DNA from: Acidovorax sp. NO-1 | Lineage (GTDB): Bacteria; Pseudomonadota; Gammaproteobacteria; Burkholderiales; Burkholderiaceae_C | DNA: 64,000 bases | Reading direction: 5' to 3' | Assembly (NCBI RefSeq): GCF_000238595.1 | Contig: NZ_AGTS01000151.1 | Location: 1 to 64,000 of the forward strand | In this document: in pieces, positions 54,458 to 63,873 of the stretch | Layout of the letters: each line of letters opens with the position of its first letter | Position numbering within the stretch: the stretch's first letter is position 1 | Position numbers and translations under genes: made by a program | The notes under the pieces: model-generated | What the model saw: only the letters and a program-made list of their open reading frames with translations | Databases searched by the model: none | What the model was told of the DNA's origin: nothing

Positions 54458-54940
54458 ATGAATGGTTTCAACGCACTCGACAAGCTGGACAGGGCCATCC
54501 TGCGCCGCCTGCAAGACAACGGCAGAGAAACCTATGACGTCATTGGCGAACAGGTGGGCCTGTCGCCCAGCGCGGTGCTGCGTCGGGTCAAGCGCCTGGA
54601 AGACAGCGGCGTGATCCAGCGCTATGTGGCGCTGGTGTCGCCGGAGGCCGTCGGCCTGGGGCTCACGGCGTACCTGAACGTGCGGCTCGAAAAGCACACC
54701 GAGAGCCACAAGCGCAACCCCATGGACCTGTTCCGCGCCAGTGTGCAGACCTGGCCCGAGGTGGTCGAATGCGCCTCGCTCACCGGCGAGATGGACTACC
54801 TGCTGCGCGTGGTGGTGGCCGACATGGCGCACTACAGCCGCTTCATCATGGACACCCTGCTCAAGCACCCCAGCGTGCAGGACTGCAAGACCAGCTTTGT
54901 GCTGGACCGCGTCAAGGCCACCACTGCCGTTCCTGTCTGA
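54458..54940 (+). CDS. Lrp/AsnC-family transcriptional regulator
   Basis: 160 residues from ATG 54458. N-terminal winged helix-turn-helix (LDKLDRAILRRLQDNGRETY, then GLSPSAVLRRVKRLEDSGVI) and C-terminal RAM ligand-binding domain (VVECASLTGEMDYLLRVVVA and onward). Such regulators sense amino acids and form octamers. It is divergent from the lipase operon, with the phenylalanine/tyrosine genes beyond it, so aromatic amino acid control is possible but unproven. Confidence 0.92.
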   Translation: MNGFNALDKLDRAILRRLQDNGRETYDVIGEQVGLSPSAVLRRVKRLEDSGVIQRYVALVSPEAVGLGLTAYLNVRLEKHTESHKRNPMDLFRASVQTWPEVVECASLTGEMDYLLRVVVADMAHYSRFIMDTLLKHPSVQDCKTSFVLDRVKATTAVPV

Positions 54941-55046
54941 CGCAGCAGGGCGGGCGCTTGCCATCGGGCCGCAAGCCGCGATACCCTGCGCAGCCATGGT
55001 CCACGGGTCGGCTGGCGGTCTCCCAAGCGACTGCACACCGGGCCTG

Positions 55047-55114
55047 TTGCTATATCCTTCATAGCTGTTGGCGCTTGCCAGTAAAGCGCTGGAGCCTGAT
55101 TTTGTGTGTATTTG
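55047..55114 (+). repeat. Dispersed palindromic repeat, copy K
   Basis: TTGCTATATCCTTCATAGCT, GTTGGCGCTTGCCAGTAAAG and CGCTGGAGCCTGATTTTG: full-length copy in the 249-nt gap between the Lrp-type and GNAT genes. Confidence 0.88.
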
Positions 55115-55189
55115 AGAGAGCCCACTATTTTGTTGCAGCGCAGCAAATTTGGCTGGAGTTGCTGAGGGAAAACCCTTATATTTACCCGC

Positions 55190-55927
55190 ATGATCGCAAC
55201 AAAAGACTGGCTCAAAGCATCCTGGTACGCAGGCCGAGACATGCTGCGTCCCGTCACCGGCGGCGTTGTCGCCCCTGAACATGGCGTCAAGAAGGAGGTG
55301 CCCGTGATGGTTCCCATTCGTGCCCTGGGCCCCTCGTACCGCGAGCGGATCACCCAGCACCTGCTTCAGCTCGAGCCTGAAGACCGTTACCTGCGCTTTG
55401 GCTATGCGGCCAATGACGAGCAGATCCGCCGCTATGCCGAGCAGCTGGATTTCGACCGCGACGAGATCTTTGGCATCTACAACCGCCGGCTTGAACTCAT
55501 CGCCATGGCGCACCTGGCCTTTTCGGAGCACCCGGAATACAAGCACTGCGCCGAATTCGGCGTGTCGGTGCTCAAGCAGGCGCGCGGGCGCGGCTTCGGG
55601 GCGCGCCTGTTCGAGCGGGCCGTGATGCACGCCCGCAACGAGGGCGTGAACATGGTGTTCATCCACGCGCTGTCCGAAAACACCGCGATGCTGAAAATCG
55701 CGCGCAAGGCGGGCGCCACGGTGCGACGCGATGGCTCGGAGTCCGAGGCCTATCTGCAGATCGAGCCGGCCAACCTGGACACGCGCATGACCGAAATGGT
55801 GGAGCAGCAGTTCGCCGAGGTGGACTACCAGATCAAGAAGCAGGCCAAGCAGTTCTGGGATTTCCTGGCCAGCGTGCAGGAAGTGCGCAGCGGCGTGCAG
55901 CACGCACGCCACCAGTCGGCCGAATAG
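55190..55927 (+). CDS. GNAT-family N-acetyltransferase
   Basis: 245 residues. The acetyl-CoA site is in EFGVSVLKQARGRGFGARLF (R/Q-x-x-G-x-G/A), with LIAMAHLAFSE before it and HALSENTAMLKIARKAGATV after it. A ~45-residue N-terminal extension and a ~55-residue helical C-terminal tail flank the domain. Substrate unknown. An in-frame ATG (VMVPIRALG) further in could be an alternative start. It lies alone upstream of corC. Confidence 0.85.
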   Translation: MIATKDWLKASWYAGRDMLRPVTGGVVAPEHGVKKEVPVMVPIRALGPSYRERITQHLLQLEPEDRYLRFGYAANDEQIRRYAEQLDFDRDEIFGIYNRRLELIAMAHLAFSEHPEYKHCAEFGVSVLKQARGRGFGARLFERAVMHARNEGVNMVFIHALSENTAMLKIARKAGATVRRDGSESEAYLQIEPANLDTRMTEMVEQQFAEVDYQIKKQAKQFWDFLASVQEVRSGVQHARHQSAE

Positions 55928-56012
55928 CCACCGGCGCAGCCCCTGGACGGGCTGACACCACAATCCGCTATCCTTGGGGCCCGACCCACTACCGCGCGCA
56001 CGCTCTCAAACA

Positions 56013-56888
56013 GTGTCAGATCCGCATCCCGGGCGAGCGCCCGAAAAGGAAGACAAGCGCACCTTTCTGCAAAAGGTTGCCGAGTTCATCCACCCCGGCC
56101 CTGATTCCACCGAAGAGCTCATCGGTGCCCTGGCCGACGCCGAGGACAACCAGGTCATTGGAGCCGAATCGCGCGTGATGCTGGAGCGCGTGATCCGCAT
56201 GGCCGACATGACCGCAGGCGATGTGATGGTGGCTGCGCCCCGCATGGACCTCGTCAACATCGAGGCGCCGTTTGACGAGATGCTGCACCTGGTCATCAAC
56301 ACCGCGCACTCGCGGTTTCCGGTGTACCAGGGCGAGCGGGACAACATCATCGGCATCCTCATGGCCAAGGATCTGCTCAAGCTGCAGCGGTCGCCCGAGC
56401 TGAACATCCGCACCCTGCTGCGCCCCGCAGTCTTCGTGCCTGAAAGCAAGGGCTTGAACGACCTGCTGCGCGAGTTTCGCGGCAACCGCAACCACCTGGC
56501 CATCGTGATCGACGAGTTCGGCCGTGTGGCCGGCCTGATCACCATCGAGGACGTGCTTGAGCAGATCGTCGGCGAGATCGAGGACGAGTTCGACATTCCC
56601 GAGGACAACGGCGACATTTTCGGCCTGGCCGACCACACCTACCGCGTCAGTGGCGACACCTCGGTGGAGCGTGTCTCCGAAGCGTTCGACGTGCAGGTCA
56701 AGGGCAGCGACCCCGATGAGTCGTTCGACACCATTGGTGGCCTGATCGCCCACGAAATGGGCCACGTTCCCAAACGGGGCGAGCACCTGCAGCTCAGCGG
56801 GCTGCATTTCGTCGTGCTGCACACCAAGGGCGGCGCCGTGCGCTGGTTCAAGGTGTCGCGCGTCGAAGACGCCAGCACCAGCGACTGA
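56013..56888 (+). CDS. corC: CorC/HlyC-type CBS-pair protein
   Basis: 291 residues from GTG 56013 (VSDPHPGRAPEKEDKR), chosen because family members begin MSDP..; no good ribosome site is seen, and an upstream TTG (55974) would add 13 residues. Two CBS domains (AAPRMDLVNIEAPFDEMLHL, IGILMAKDLLKL; LAIVIDEFGRVAGLITIEDV) and a C-terminal CorC_HlyC FAD-like domain. Linked to magnesium/cobalt efflux in other bacteria. Its stop overlaps the lnt ATG by one base, the usual corC-lnt pairing. Confidence 0.9.
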   Translation: MSDPHPGRAPEKEDKRTFLQKVAEFIHPGPDSTEELIGALADAEDNQVIGAESRVMLERVIRMADMTAGDVMVAAPRMDLVNIEAPFDEMLHLVINTAHSRFPVYQGERDNIIGILMAKDLLKLQRSPELNIRTLLRPAVFVPESKGLNDLLREFRGNRNHLAIVIDEFGRVAGLITIEDVLEQIVGEIEDEFDIPEDNGDIFGLADHTYRVSGDTSVERVSEAFDVQVKGSDPDESFDTIGGLIAHEMGHVPKRGEHLQLSGLHFVVLHTKGGAVRWFKVSRVEDASTSD

Positions 56889-58519
56889 TGGGCCGCGCTG
56901 TGTCCATGGCGGGGCCGCCGCTGGCCTTGCAGGCGCTGCTGGCCGTGGCTGCCGGTGCCGCGCAGGCGGCGTCGCTGGCCTGGCCGGGCAACGGTCAGCC
57001 CCTGTGGTGGTTGCAGATCGCCTCGCTGGCCGTGCTGGCCTGGCTGGTGCGCCCACACCCGGCAGCCTGTGTGCGCTGGCAGCGCGGCGCGCTTCTGGGC
57101 GGGCTGTTCGCCACCGCCTGGCTGGCCGGCACCTTCTGGTGGCTTTTCATCTCCATGCACACCTACGGCGGGCTGGCCGCGCCACTGGCGGTGGCTGCGG
57201 TGCTGGGCCTGGCGGCATTCCTGGCCAGCTACTATGCAGCGGTTTTGGGGCTTTTTTGCCGTCTCACGCTTACCAGTAAAGCGCTGACAGCTATTGTTTT
57301 CGGAGCATTCTGGCTGCTGGCGGAGCTGGCACGTGGCACGCTGTGGACGGGCTTCCCCTGGGGGGCTGGCGGTTACGCGCATGTGGATGGCCCACTGGGC
57401 GTGCTGGCGCGCAGCGTGGGCGTGTACGGTGTCGGCGCCGTGGCCGCCATGCTGGCCATGGGGGCTGTGCAGCTGCGCAGTGCCGACTTGCGGCGTGCGC
57501 GCGTGTGGGCCGGTCTGGTGGCGCTGGCGGCGCTGCTGGCCGCAGCCACCTGGGGCCGCCATTGCGCTATCAGCGGTTGTGGCACACCCGTGCAGCCAGC
57601 CGCCCCTTCACTCAGCCTGGAGCTGCTGCAGGGCAACATCCCGCAGGACGAAAAATTCCAGCCGGGCAGCGGCGTACCGCTGGCCCTGCAGTGGTATGCG
57701 CAGGCGCTGCGCGAGGCCCGCGCTGACCTGGTGGTGGCGCCCGAAACGGCCATTCCGCTGCTGCCCCAGCAACTGAGCCCGGGGTACCTGGAAGGCTTGC
57801 AGCAGCGTTACGCGCAAGGGGCCCAGGGCACGCAGGCCGCGCTGCTGGGCATTCCGCTGGGCGACCAGGAACAGGGCTATACCAATTCGGTGTTGGGCCT
57901 GGGCCCCACCACGCTGGCGGCGCCTTACCGCTACGACAAGCACCACCTGGTGCCGTTCGGCGAATTCATCCCGCCGTTCTTCAAGTGGTTCACCGCCATG
58001 ATGAACATCCCCCTGGGGGATTTCAATCGGGGCCTGGTTGCACAGCCTTCCTTTGCGTGGGCGGGCCAGCGCATCGCGCCCAACATCTGTTACGAAGACC
58101 TTTTTGGCGAGGAGCTGGGCGCACGTTTTATCGACCCGGCGCAGGCGCCCACGGTGTTTGTCAATTTCAGCAACATTGGCTGGTTTGGCAACACGTTGGC
58201 CATTGACCAGCATCTGCACATCAGCCGCATGCGCGCTCTGGAGTTCGAGCGCCCCATGGTGCGCGCCACCAACACCGGCGCCACGGCCATCATCGACCAC
58301 CGCGGCGTGGTCACGCACCAGCTGGCGCGCCACACCCGCGGCGTGCTCAGGGGCGAGGTACAGGGCCGGGGGCTGGACGCCCAGCGCGGCTGGCACATCA
58401 CGCCGTATGCCTGGTGGGTATCGCGCTGGGGTCTCTGGCCGCTGTGGATGACCGGCGGCCTGGCGCTGCTGGTGGCATGGCTGCTCCACAGGCGCCAGCG
58501 CGGGCGCGTGCGGGGTTGA
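56888..58519 (+). CDS. lnt: Apolipoprotein N-acyltransferase
   Basis: 543 residues. About seven N-terminal membrane helices, then a nitrilase-like periplasmic domain with the Glu286 (VAPETAIPL), Lys351 (YDKHHLVPFGEF) and Cys401 (NICYEDLFG) triad, and a last C-terminal helix. Adds the third acyl chain to lipoproteins. A dispersed repeat (copy L) encodes CRLTLTSKALTAIVFG between two helices (~residues 122-139) without disrupting the frame. Translationally coupled to corC. Confidence 0.95.
   Translation: MGRAVSMAGPPLALQALLAVAAGAAQAASLAWPGNGQPLWWLQIASLAVLAWLVRPHPAACVRWQRGALLGGLFATAWLAGTFWWLFISMHTYGGLAAPLAVAAVLGLAAFLASYYAAVLGLFCRLTLTSKALTAIVFGAFWLLAELARGTLWTGFPWGAGGYAHVDGPLGVLARSVGVYGVGAVAAMLAMGAVQLRSADLRRARVWAGLVALAALLAAATWGRHCAISGCGTPVQPAAPSLSLELLQGNIPQDEKFQPGSGVPLALQWYAQALREARADLVVAPETAIPLLPQQLSPGYLEGLQQRYAQGAQGTQAALLGIPLGDQEQGYTNSVLGLGPTTLAAPYRYDKHHLVPFGEFIPPFFKWFTAMMNIPLGDFNRGLVAQPSFAWAGQRIAPNICYEDLFGEELGARFIDPAQAPTVFVNFSNIGWFGNTLAIDQHLHISRMRALEFERPMVRATNTGATAIIDHRGVVTHQLARHTRGVLRGEVQGRGLDAQRGWHITPYAWWVSRWGLWPLWMTGGLALLVAWLLHRRQRGRVRG
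57251..57303 (-). repeat. Dispersed palindromic repeat, copy L (inside lnt)
   Basis: TTTTTTGCCGTCTCACGCTT, ACCAGTAAAGCGCTGACAG and CTATTGTTTTC. Translated from the opposite strand of the element compared with copies D, E and G, and still free of stops. Confidence 0.82.
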
Positions 58520-58678
58520 TCCACGTCAGGTGCGCGCCGGGTGGGTCGGGCGCCACCGCAGGGCATTGTTTAGAGGCGGCTCCCTATGCCTTGATAATAG
58601 GGGCCCGCAAGCCGGGCCTGTATTGCAAACAATGACGATTTGAGGCGGGGCAACCGCTGTTCTGGAGCACGACTGAAA

Positions 58679-59200
58679 ATGGCAGATTCCTTTTCCTACG
58701 AACAACTGATCGCCTCCGGCGAGGGCCGGCTGTTCGGCGCCGACAGCGGGCGCCTGCCGCTGCCGCCCATGCTGATGTTTGACCGCATCACGCACATCGA
58801 CAGCGATGGTGGCGCGCACGGGCTGGGAAAGATCCGCGCCGAACTTGACGTGAAACCCGACCTGTGGTTTTTTGCCTGCCATTTCCAGGGCGACCCCGTC
58901 ATGCCCGGCTGCCTGGGGCTCGATGCCATGTGGCAGCTCATCGGCTTTTACCTGACCTGGCTGCAGCTGCCGGGCCGGGGCCGCGCGCTGGGCGCGGGCG
59001 AGGTCAAGTTCACCGGCGAAGTGGGCCCCGATGTGAAGCTGGTCACCTACGAAATCGACATCAAGCGCGTCATCAAGCGCAAGCTGGTCATGGCCATTGG
59101 CGATGCCCGCCTGCTGGCCGATGGCAAGGAAATCTATGTAGCCAACGACCTGCGTGTGGGCCTGTTCAAGCGCGAGGAAGACGGCAAGGACGCAGCATGA
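58679..59200 (+). CDS. fabA: 3-hydroxydecanoyl-ACP dehydratase/isomerase
   Basis: 173 residues from ATG 58679. Catalytic His68 and Asp82 fall in [20 protein letters not shown], matching E. coli His70/Asp84; GEVKFTGEV and the hotdog fold follow. Dehydrates 3-hydroxydecanoyl-ACP and isomerises the double bond, opening unsaturated fatty acid synthesis. Its stop overlaps the fabB ATG (ATGA), so the two are coupled. Confidence 0.95.
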   Translation: MADSFSYEQLIASGEGRLFGADSGRLPLPPMLMFDRITHIDSDGGAHGLGKIRAELDVKPDLWFFACHFQGDPVMPGCLGLDAMWQLIGFYLTWLQLPGRGRALGAGEVKFTGEVGPDVKLVTYEIDIKRVIKRKLVMAIGDARLLADGKEIYVANDLRVGLFKREEDGKDAA

Positions 59201-60423
59201 CGACCACCAAGAAGCGCGTAGTCATCACCGGCGCGGGCATCGTCTCGTGCATTGGCAACGACCTGGCCACCGTGGAGGCCTCGCTGCGTGCGGGCACCAG
59301 CGGCATCAAGGCCGTGGAAAAGTTCAAGGAACTGGGCCTGCGCAGCCAGGTGGGCGGCGCGCCCGAGATCGACATCGAGGCGCGCATCGACCGCAAGCAG
59401 CTGCGCTTCATGGGCGATGCGGCGGCCTATGCGCAGATCGCGCTGGAAGACGCTATCAAGCAAGCAGGCCTTTCGCCCGAACAGGTGAGCCACCCGCGCA
59501 CGGGCCTCATCATGGGGTCGGGCGGCGGCTCACCCGCCAACCAGATCGAAGCAGCCGACACGCTGCGCGACAAGGGCATCCGCCGCGTGGGCCCGTACCA
59601 GGTCACGCGCTGCATGAGCTCCACCGTGTCCGCGTGCCTGGCCACCAATTTCAAGGTCAAGGGCATCAATTACTCCATCACCTCGGCCTGCTCTACGTCG
59701 GCCCACTGCATTGGCGTGGCCGCGCAGCAGATTGCCTGGGGCATGCAGGACGTGATGTTTGCGGGCGGCGGCGAGGAACTCTCATGGGGCATGTCGCTGC
59801 TGTTTGACGGCATGGGTGCCATGTCCAGCAAGTACAACGACACCCCCGAGAAAGCCTCGCGCGCCTACGACGCGAACCGCGATGGTTTTGTGATCGCCGG
59901 TGGCGGCGGGGCGGTGGTGCTGGAGAGCCTGGAGCACGCCCAGGCCCGTGGCGCCACCATCCTGGCCGAAGTGGTGGGCTTTGGCGCCACCAGCGACGGT
60001 GAAGACATGGTGGCCCCCTCGGGCGACGGCGCCATTGCCTGCATGCAGCAGGCCATGCAGGGGCTGGATGCCCCCATCGACTACATCAACACCCATGGCA
60101 CCTCCACGCCGGTGGGCGACATGCAGGAAGTGCGTGCCATGCAGGCGCTGTTTGGCGACAAGGTGCCGCCGTTCTCGTCCACCAAGTCGCTCACCGGGCA
60201 TTCGCTGGGCGCCACTGGCGTGCAGGAGGCGATCTACTGCGTGATCATGCTCAACAAAGGCTTCATCGCCGGTTCGGCCAATGTCGAAACGCCGGACCCG
60301 GCGCTTGGCAACATGCCGCTGGTCACGCAGACGCGCGACGCCGAGCTCACCACGGTTCTGTCCAACAGCTTTGGCTTTGGTGGCACCAATGCCAGCCTGG
60401 TGCTGCGGCGCTGGATAGCCTGA
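59197..60423 (+). CDS. fabB: 3-oxoacyl-ACP synthase I
   Basis: 408 residues from ATG 59197. The Cys-His-His site is Cys165 ([10 protein letters not shown]), His300 ([11 protein letters not shown]) and His335 ([12 protein letters not shown]), in close register with E. coli FabB. Elongates the cis-unsaturated acyl-ACP made by FabA. Followed directly by a family-2 intergenic repeat. Confidence 0.95.
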   Translation: MTTTKKRVVITGAGIVSCIGNDLATVEASLRAGTSGIKAVEKFKELGLRSQVGGAPEIDIEARIDRKQLRFMGDAAAYAQIALEDAIKQAGLSPEQVSHPRTGLIMGSGGGSPANQIEAADTLRDKGIRRVGPYQVTRCMSSTVSACLATNFKVKGINYSITSACSTSAHCIGVAAQQIAWGMQDVMFAGGGEELSWGMSLLFDGMGAMSSKYNDTPEKASRAYDANRDGFVIAGGGGAVVLESLEHAQARGATILAEVVGFGATSDGEDMVAPSGDGAIACMQQAMQGLDAPIDYINTHGTSTPVGDMQEVRAMQALFGDKVPPFSSTKSLTGHSLGATGVQEAIYCVIMLNKGFIAGSANVETPDPALGNMPLVTQTRDAELTTVLSNSFGFGGTNASLVLRRWIA

Positions 60424-60540
60424 GACCCCCCTGAGCGGCTGCGCCGCTTCCCCCCGCTCTCGCATTGCTGTGCGATGCGGGCAGGGGGACGCCACCCGTG
60501 CGGCGGGGCGGCCCTTGCACGGTGGCTTCTGGCTTGGGCC
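60424..60540 (+). repeat. GC-rich intergenic repeat, family 2, copy 2
   Basis: Begins at the base after the fabB stop. Shares CGGCTGCGCCGCTTCC, CCCCGCTCTCGC, GCGGGCAGGGGGACGC and GCGGCGGGGCGGCCCTTG with 17274-17393. It forms the first part of the 318-nt fabB-glyQ gap; the rest holds two hairpins (60610-60637 and 60713-60732) and no gene that I can support. Confidence 0.85.
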
Positions 60541-60609
60541 GAGCCAGATTTATGCGTCGCGGCTAGCGCTCGCGCCTGGAGCTACTGAAATCCCCCTTGA
60601 GGCCTTGCG

Positions 60610-60637
60610 GCCCGTCTGTCCTGCGGGGCAGGCGGGC
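60610..60637 (+). terminator. Hairpin in the fabB-glyQ gap
   Basis: GCCCGTCTG paired with CAGGCGGGC (9 bp with one T-G pair, 10-nt loop). Possible terminator for fabAB; no U-tract. Confidence 0.35.
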
Positions 60638-60712
60638 CGATAGCGTTGTGGGGCCGTAAAATCCGATGTTTGCGCGCGTGTCTGGCGCGCCATGGTTCCA
60701 ACACCCCCTTCC

Positions 60713-60732
60713 TGCGCGGTTTGCACCGCGCA
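60713..60732 (+). promoter_or_regulatory. Hairpin immediately upstream of glyQ
   Basis: TGCGCGGT-TTGC-ACCGCGCA is a perfect 8-bp stem ending nine nt before the glyQ ATG, where a ribosome site would be. No Shine-Dalgarno sequence is visible. Could lower or control glyQ translation, or end transcripts from upstream. Confidence 0.4.
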
Positions 60733-60741
60733 CACCAACGC

Positions 60742-61647
<906 letters not shown>

Positions 61648-61667
61648 ACGAGCGAAAGAACAAGAAC

Positions 61668-63827
61668 ATGACGACCCAAAACCTCCTCGTTGAACTGTTT
61701 GTCGAAGAATTGCCTCCGAAGGCGCTGCAGAAGCTGGGCGATGCCTTCGCCACCGTGATGGCAGATCAGCTCAAGGCGCAGGGCCTGGCCACAGCCGCTT
61801 CCGCCGTCACGCCCTTTGCATCGCCCCGCCGCCTGGCCGCGCATGTGACCGCCGTGGCCGACAAGGCTGCTGACAAGGCCGTACAGCAAAAGCTGATGCC
61901 CGTGACCGTGGGCCTGGATGCCAGCGGCAACGCCACGCCTGCGCTGCTGAAAAAGCTGCAGGCGCTGGGCGCCGATGTGTCCAACCCCGCAGCCGCCGTG
62001 GCCGCCTTGAAGCGCGCGCAGGACGGCAAGGCCGAAGCCCTGTTCTACGACAGCGTGGTGGCCGGTGCGACGCTGGCGGCGGGCCTGCAAAAGGCGTTGG
62101 ATGAAGCGATTGCCAAGCTCCCCATCCCCAAGGTGATGAGCTACCAGCTCGAAACCGACTGCGGTATGGACAACTTTTTGCCCGGCTGGACCAGCGTGAA
62201 CTTTGTGCGCCCCGCACACGGCTTGGTGGCGCTGCATGGCAGTACCGTGGTGCCCGTGAAGGCGCTGGGCCTCATGGCGGGCAACAGCACCACTGGCCAC
62301 CGGTTTGAAGCCGCCGTGTCGCCCGTGGTGCTGGCCGATGCCGACAGCTACGCCGCCACGCTGAAGAAAGACGGCGCGGTGATCGCCAGCTTTGCCGAGC
62401 GCAAGGCCGAGATCGCCCGCCAGCTGGCCGCTGCTGCCGCCACGGTGGGCAACGGCGCCCGCCCCATCGAAGACGAGGCCCTGCTGGACGAAGTGACCGC
62501 GCTGGTCGAGCGCCCCAACGTGGTCATCTGCCAGTTTGAAGAGCAGTTCCTGGGCGTGCCGCAAGAGTGCCTCATCCTCACGATGAAGGCCAACCAGAAG
62601 TACTTCCCGCTGCTGGATGCCGCGGGCAAGCTGACCAACAAGTTCCTGGTGGTGAGCAACATCAGCCCCGAGGACACCAGCTTTGTGACCGGCGGCAACG
62701 AGCGCGTGGTGCGCCCGCGCCTGGCCGACGCCAAGTTCTTCTTCGACCAGGACCGCAAAAAGACGCTGGCCTCGCGCGTCGAAGGCCTCTCCAAGGTGGT
62801 CTATCACAACAAGCTGGGCACGCAGGGGGAACGTGTGGAGCGCGTGCGCGCCATCGCCAAGGCCATTGCCACGCAGTTGGGCGACGCGGCCTTGGTCGCT
62901 GATGCCGACAAAGCTGCGCAACTGGCCAAGACCGACCTCGTGACCGACATGGTGGGCGAATTCCCTGAGCTGCAGGGCATCATGGGCGGCTACTACGCAC
63001 TCAACGACGGCCTGGGCGAGACCGTGGCGCACGCCATTGAAGACCACTACAAGCCGCGTTTTGCGGGCGACGCACTGCCGCGCAATATGGCGGGCGTGGT
63101 GGTGGCGCTTGCCGATAAATTGGAAACCCTGGTGGGCATGTTCGGCATTGGCAACCTGCCCACGGGCGACCGCGACCCGTTTGCGCTGCGCCGCCATGCG
63201 CTGGGCGTGATCCGGATGTTGATTGAACAGCGCCTGCCTTTGCATTTCTACGAGCTCACGCGGCTGGCTTCTGCTGCCTTCCCATCGGGCTTGGTGCAGG
63301 ACAAGGCGTCTGAGCTGGACGACTTCTTGGTTGAGCGCCTCAAGGGCTATCTCCGGGATGGCGGCTTCTCGCCAGCGGAAGTGGATGCCGCCATCTACGC
63401 GCGCCAGCTGGGTCAATGGGCCAGCATTCCGCAGCGCCTCGCCGCCGTTCGCGCCTTCGCGGCCTTGCCGGAAAGCCCGGCCCTGGCCGCAGCCAACAAA
63501 CGCGTCGGCAATATTCTCAAAAAGGCCGAAGCAGAGGGCCCGGTGGACGCCCACGTCAACCCCGAGCTGCTGCAGGAAAAAGCCGAGCAGGACCTGTTTG
63601 CCGCACTGCAGCGTTTTGTGCCCGAGGCCAACGCCCAGTTCGACGCGGGCGACTACACCGCCAGCCTGCAGACCCTGGCCGTGCTGCGCGCGCCGGTGGA
63701 CGCGTTCTTTGACGATGTGATGGTCAACGCCGAGCAACTGGATGTGCGCATGAACCGCCTGGGCCTGCTCAAGATGCTGCACAACGCGATGAACCGCGTG
63801 GCCGACCTGTCACGCCTGGCCGTGTGA
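61668..63827 (+). CDS. glyS: Glycyl-tRNA synthetase beta subunit
   Basis: 719 residues from ATG 61668. Begins with the family text NLLVELFVEELPPKAL and contains VEELP, FEEQFLGVPQECLILTMKAN, an HD-like region and a C-terminal anticodon-binding helical domain (LLKMLHNAMNRVADLSRLAV). Required for tRNA-Gly recognition. Cotranscribed with glyQ and probably gmhB, an order common in betaproteobacteria. Confidence 0.97.
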   Translation: MTTQNLLVELFVEELPPKALQKLGDAFATVMADQLKAQGLATAASAVTPFASPRRLAAHVTAVADKAADKAVQQKLMPVTVGLDASGNATPALLKKLQALGADVSNPAAAVAALKRAQDGKAEALFYDSVVAGATLAAGLQKALDEAIAKLPIPKVMSYQLETDCGMDNFLPGWTSVNFVRPAHGLVALHGSTVVPVKALGLMAGNSTTGHRFEAAVSPVVLADADSYAATLKKDGAVIASFAERKAEIARQLAAAAATVGNGARPIEDEALLDEVTALVERPNVVICQFEEQFLGVPQECLILTMKANQKYFPLLDAAGKLTNKFLVVSNISPEDTSFVTGGNERVVRPRLADAKFFFDQDRKKTLASRVEGLSKVVYHNKLGTQGERVERVRAIAKAIATQLGDAALVADADKAAQLAKTDLVTDMVGEFPELQGIMGGYYALNDGLGETVAHAIEDHYKPRFAGDALPRNMAGVVVALADKLETLVGMFGIGNLPTGDRDPFALRRHALGVIRMLIEQRLPLHFYELTRLASAAFPSGLVQDKASELDDFLVERLKGYLRDGGFSPAEVDAAIYARQLGQWASIPQRLAAVRAFAALPESPALAAANKRVGNILKKAEAEGPVDAHVNPELLQEKAEQDLFAALQRFVPEANAQFDAGDYTASLQTLAVLRAPVDAFFDDVMVNAEQLDVRMNRLGLLKMLHNAMNRVADLSRLAV

Positions 63828-63873
63828 CCCTGGGGCTGATAGGCTGGCGGCTCTCACAAGGGAAACTTACCCC

